Origin: Nakamurella multipartita DSM 44233
Lineage (GTDB): Bacteria > Actinomycetota > Actinomycetes > Mycobacteriales > Nakamurellaceae
Assembly (NCBI RefSeq): GCF_000024365.1
Contig: NC_013235.1
Location: forward strand, 2,728,001 to 2,792,000
Direction of reading: 5' to 3'
Length of the DNA stretch: 64,000 nt
Every line of letters begins with the position of its first letter. The first letter of the stretch is position 1. The position numbers were made by a program, and so were the translations under genes. Below are positions 63,300 through 64,000 of the stretch, one piece after another. The notes under the pieces are model-generated. The model had not been told where the DNA came from. It was given only the letters and a program-made list of their open reading frames with translations, and searched no databases.

Positions 63300-64000
63300 G
63301 AGGAAGTCCGGGATGCGGATCGGGGAGATCGCCAACGGGGTCAGGCCATTGTCCGCATACCGGCGCAGGGCGCGCTCCAGGGCCAGGTTGTAGGCGGTGT
63401 GGTCGACCGCACCCTTCGCCGCGCCCTCGGCGGTCAGCTCGGGCCAGCGACGCAGAGCGTCCGGGTACTCGTCGACCGGGAACCAGGCCAGCGCGAGTGT
63501 CCGCACGGGCCGCCGGGCGTGGCTTCGTCCGGCGTCGTCGATCCGGGCGGTTCCCTGTCCGGCCGTTCGGTCGGGATGCGGGGCCGTCGGAACGGGGACG
63601 CCGCGGGCGGCCCGGGCATCGTTGAGTCCCGCGCCGCGGATCGGCGGGGTGGGGGAGCGCTCGATCGGTGGCGGGCCGGGGTGGGCTGGTCCAGGAACTG
63701 CCGGGCTCGGGTCTGCATCCGGTCGGCGGACCGGCCGAGACGGGACAGCACGCCGCCACGCAAGTCCAGCAGCTGGTCGACCAGGCGTTCCGGATCGCCG
63801 GTGGCCAGGGCAAGCTCGAGGCCGTCGGTCAGCCACATCAGCGCAGCGGCGTCATCGCCGAGGGCGGCGTATTCCAGGCCGGCGTTGTTGTACAGCCACA
63901 CATCGTCGGGGGTTTCCGCCTTCACCTGATTCCACAGCGGTGTCGCCTCGGCGACGCGGCCGGCGCGCATCAGCAGCTCGGCGATCCGGCAACGGCCGTC
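63300..64000 (-). pseudogene. TPR-domain protein, frame-broken, 3'-truncated, 5' end outside window
   Basis: The upstream frame has TPR repeats (EATPLWNQVKAETPDDVWLY, NNAGLEYAALGDDAAALMWL) and runs off the right edge of the window. Between about 63480 and 63600 the frame switches, resuming as LALAWFPVDEYPDALRRWPE and ADNGLTPLAISPIRIPDFL, a C-terminal region common in actinobacterial TPR/SEC-C proteins. After PDFL at 63300 the homology ends, where the family would normally continue to a SEC-C zinc tail. Thus the 3' end was lost at the border of the mobile region. The 85 bases between 63215 and 63300 match no identified element. Confidence 0.6.

Noticed and set aside
63240..63300. CRISPR-like repeat (tttcaatccctgcca on the minus strand)
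   Set aside because: It occurs once, with no second copy or spacer pattern.

Overview
This is GC-rich actinobacterial DNA. The evidence is a WhiB-type Fe-S protein, a GerW-family protein, an F420-dependent LLM oxidoreductase, frequent GTG starts, ATGA/GTGA-coupled operons and a heterodimeric CrtYc/CrtYd lycopene cyclase. The content would fit Nakamurellaceae, Frankiales or Geodermatophilales relatives, but the genus cannot be fixed from the window alone.

1-10.2 kb is housekeeping or catabolic DNA: the tail of a polyol-type MFS permease, a zinc alcohol dehydrogenase, a Ser/Thr kinase with an extracellular YVTN beta-propeller, an SDR / phosphotransferase / acyl-CoA dehydrogenase operon, a truncated haemoglobin and an F420-dependent oxidoreductase. 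10.2-19.9 kb is a phenylacetate degradation cluster on the minus strand (paaA-B-C-D-E, a small unknown gene, paaZ, paaK, a TetR regulator, paaH, paaI). It has two operator-like palindromes, one before paaA and one before the regulator. 20.1-23.4 kb holds an epimerase and a divergent MFS exporter/TetR pair with three regularly spaced operator palindromes.

23.4-32.2 kb is a carotenoid cluster. crtE, crtI and crtB (minus strand) should make lycopene, crtYc/crtYd close the rings, and crtU aromatises them. A P450, a glycosyltransferase and an acyltransferase in the same plus-strand operon suggest a hydroxylated, glycosylated and acylated aromatic carotenoid. 32.5-37.1 kb carries a GerW-family gene, a caspase-like conflict module (caspase, HEAT-like, Ig-like and about eight transmembrane segments, followed by an EACC1-like gene) and an MFS transporter.

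From about 37.3 kb the DNA becomes a scar-rich accessory region. It contains an ATPase gene joined abruptly to the tail of a SNF2 helicase, phage terminase and serine recombinase fragments, small genes in lower-GC DNA, an IS1380 element, and an IS3 element split by a two-gene Tn554-like element. An IS21 element follows, whose istA is split by a second IS3 element, then a wall-hydrolase gene typical of conjugative elements, a tRNA 3'-end fragment (possible att site), and an IS630 element flanked by two inverted IS701 copies. The window ends in a truncated TPR gene.

At least six otherwise recognisable genes carry frame breaks, several explained by one base. Either the assembly contains indel errors or gene decay is widespread, so read-level checking is needed before calling any of them dead. 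All functional statements come from reading motifs and gene order; no database search was run.
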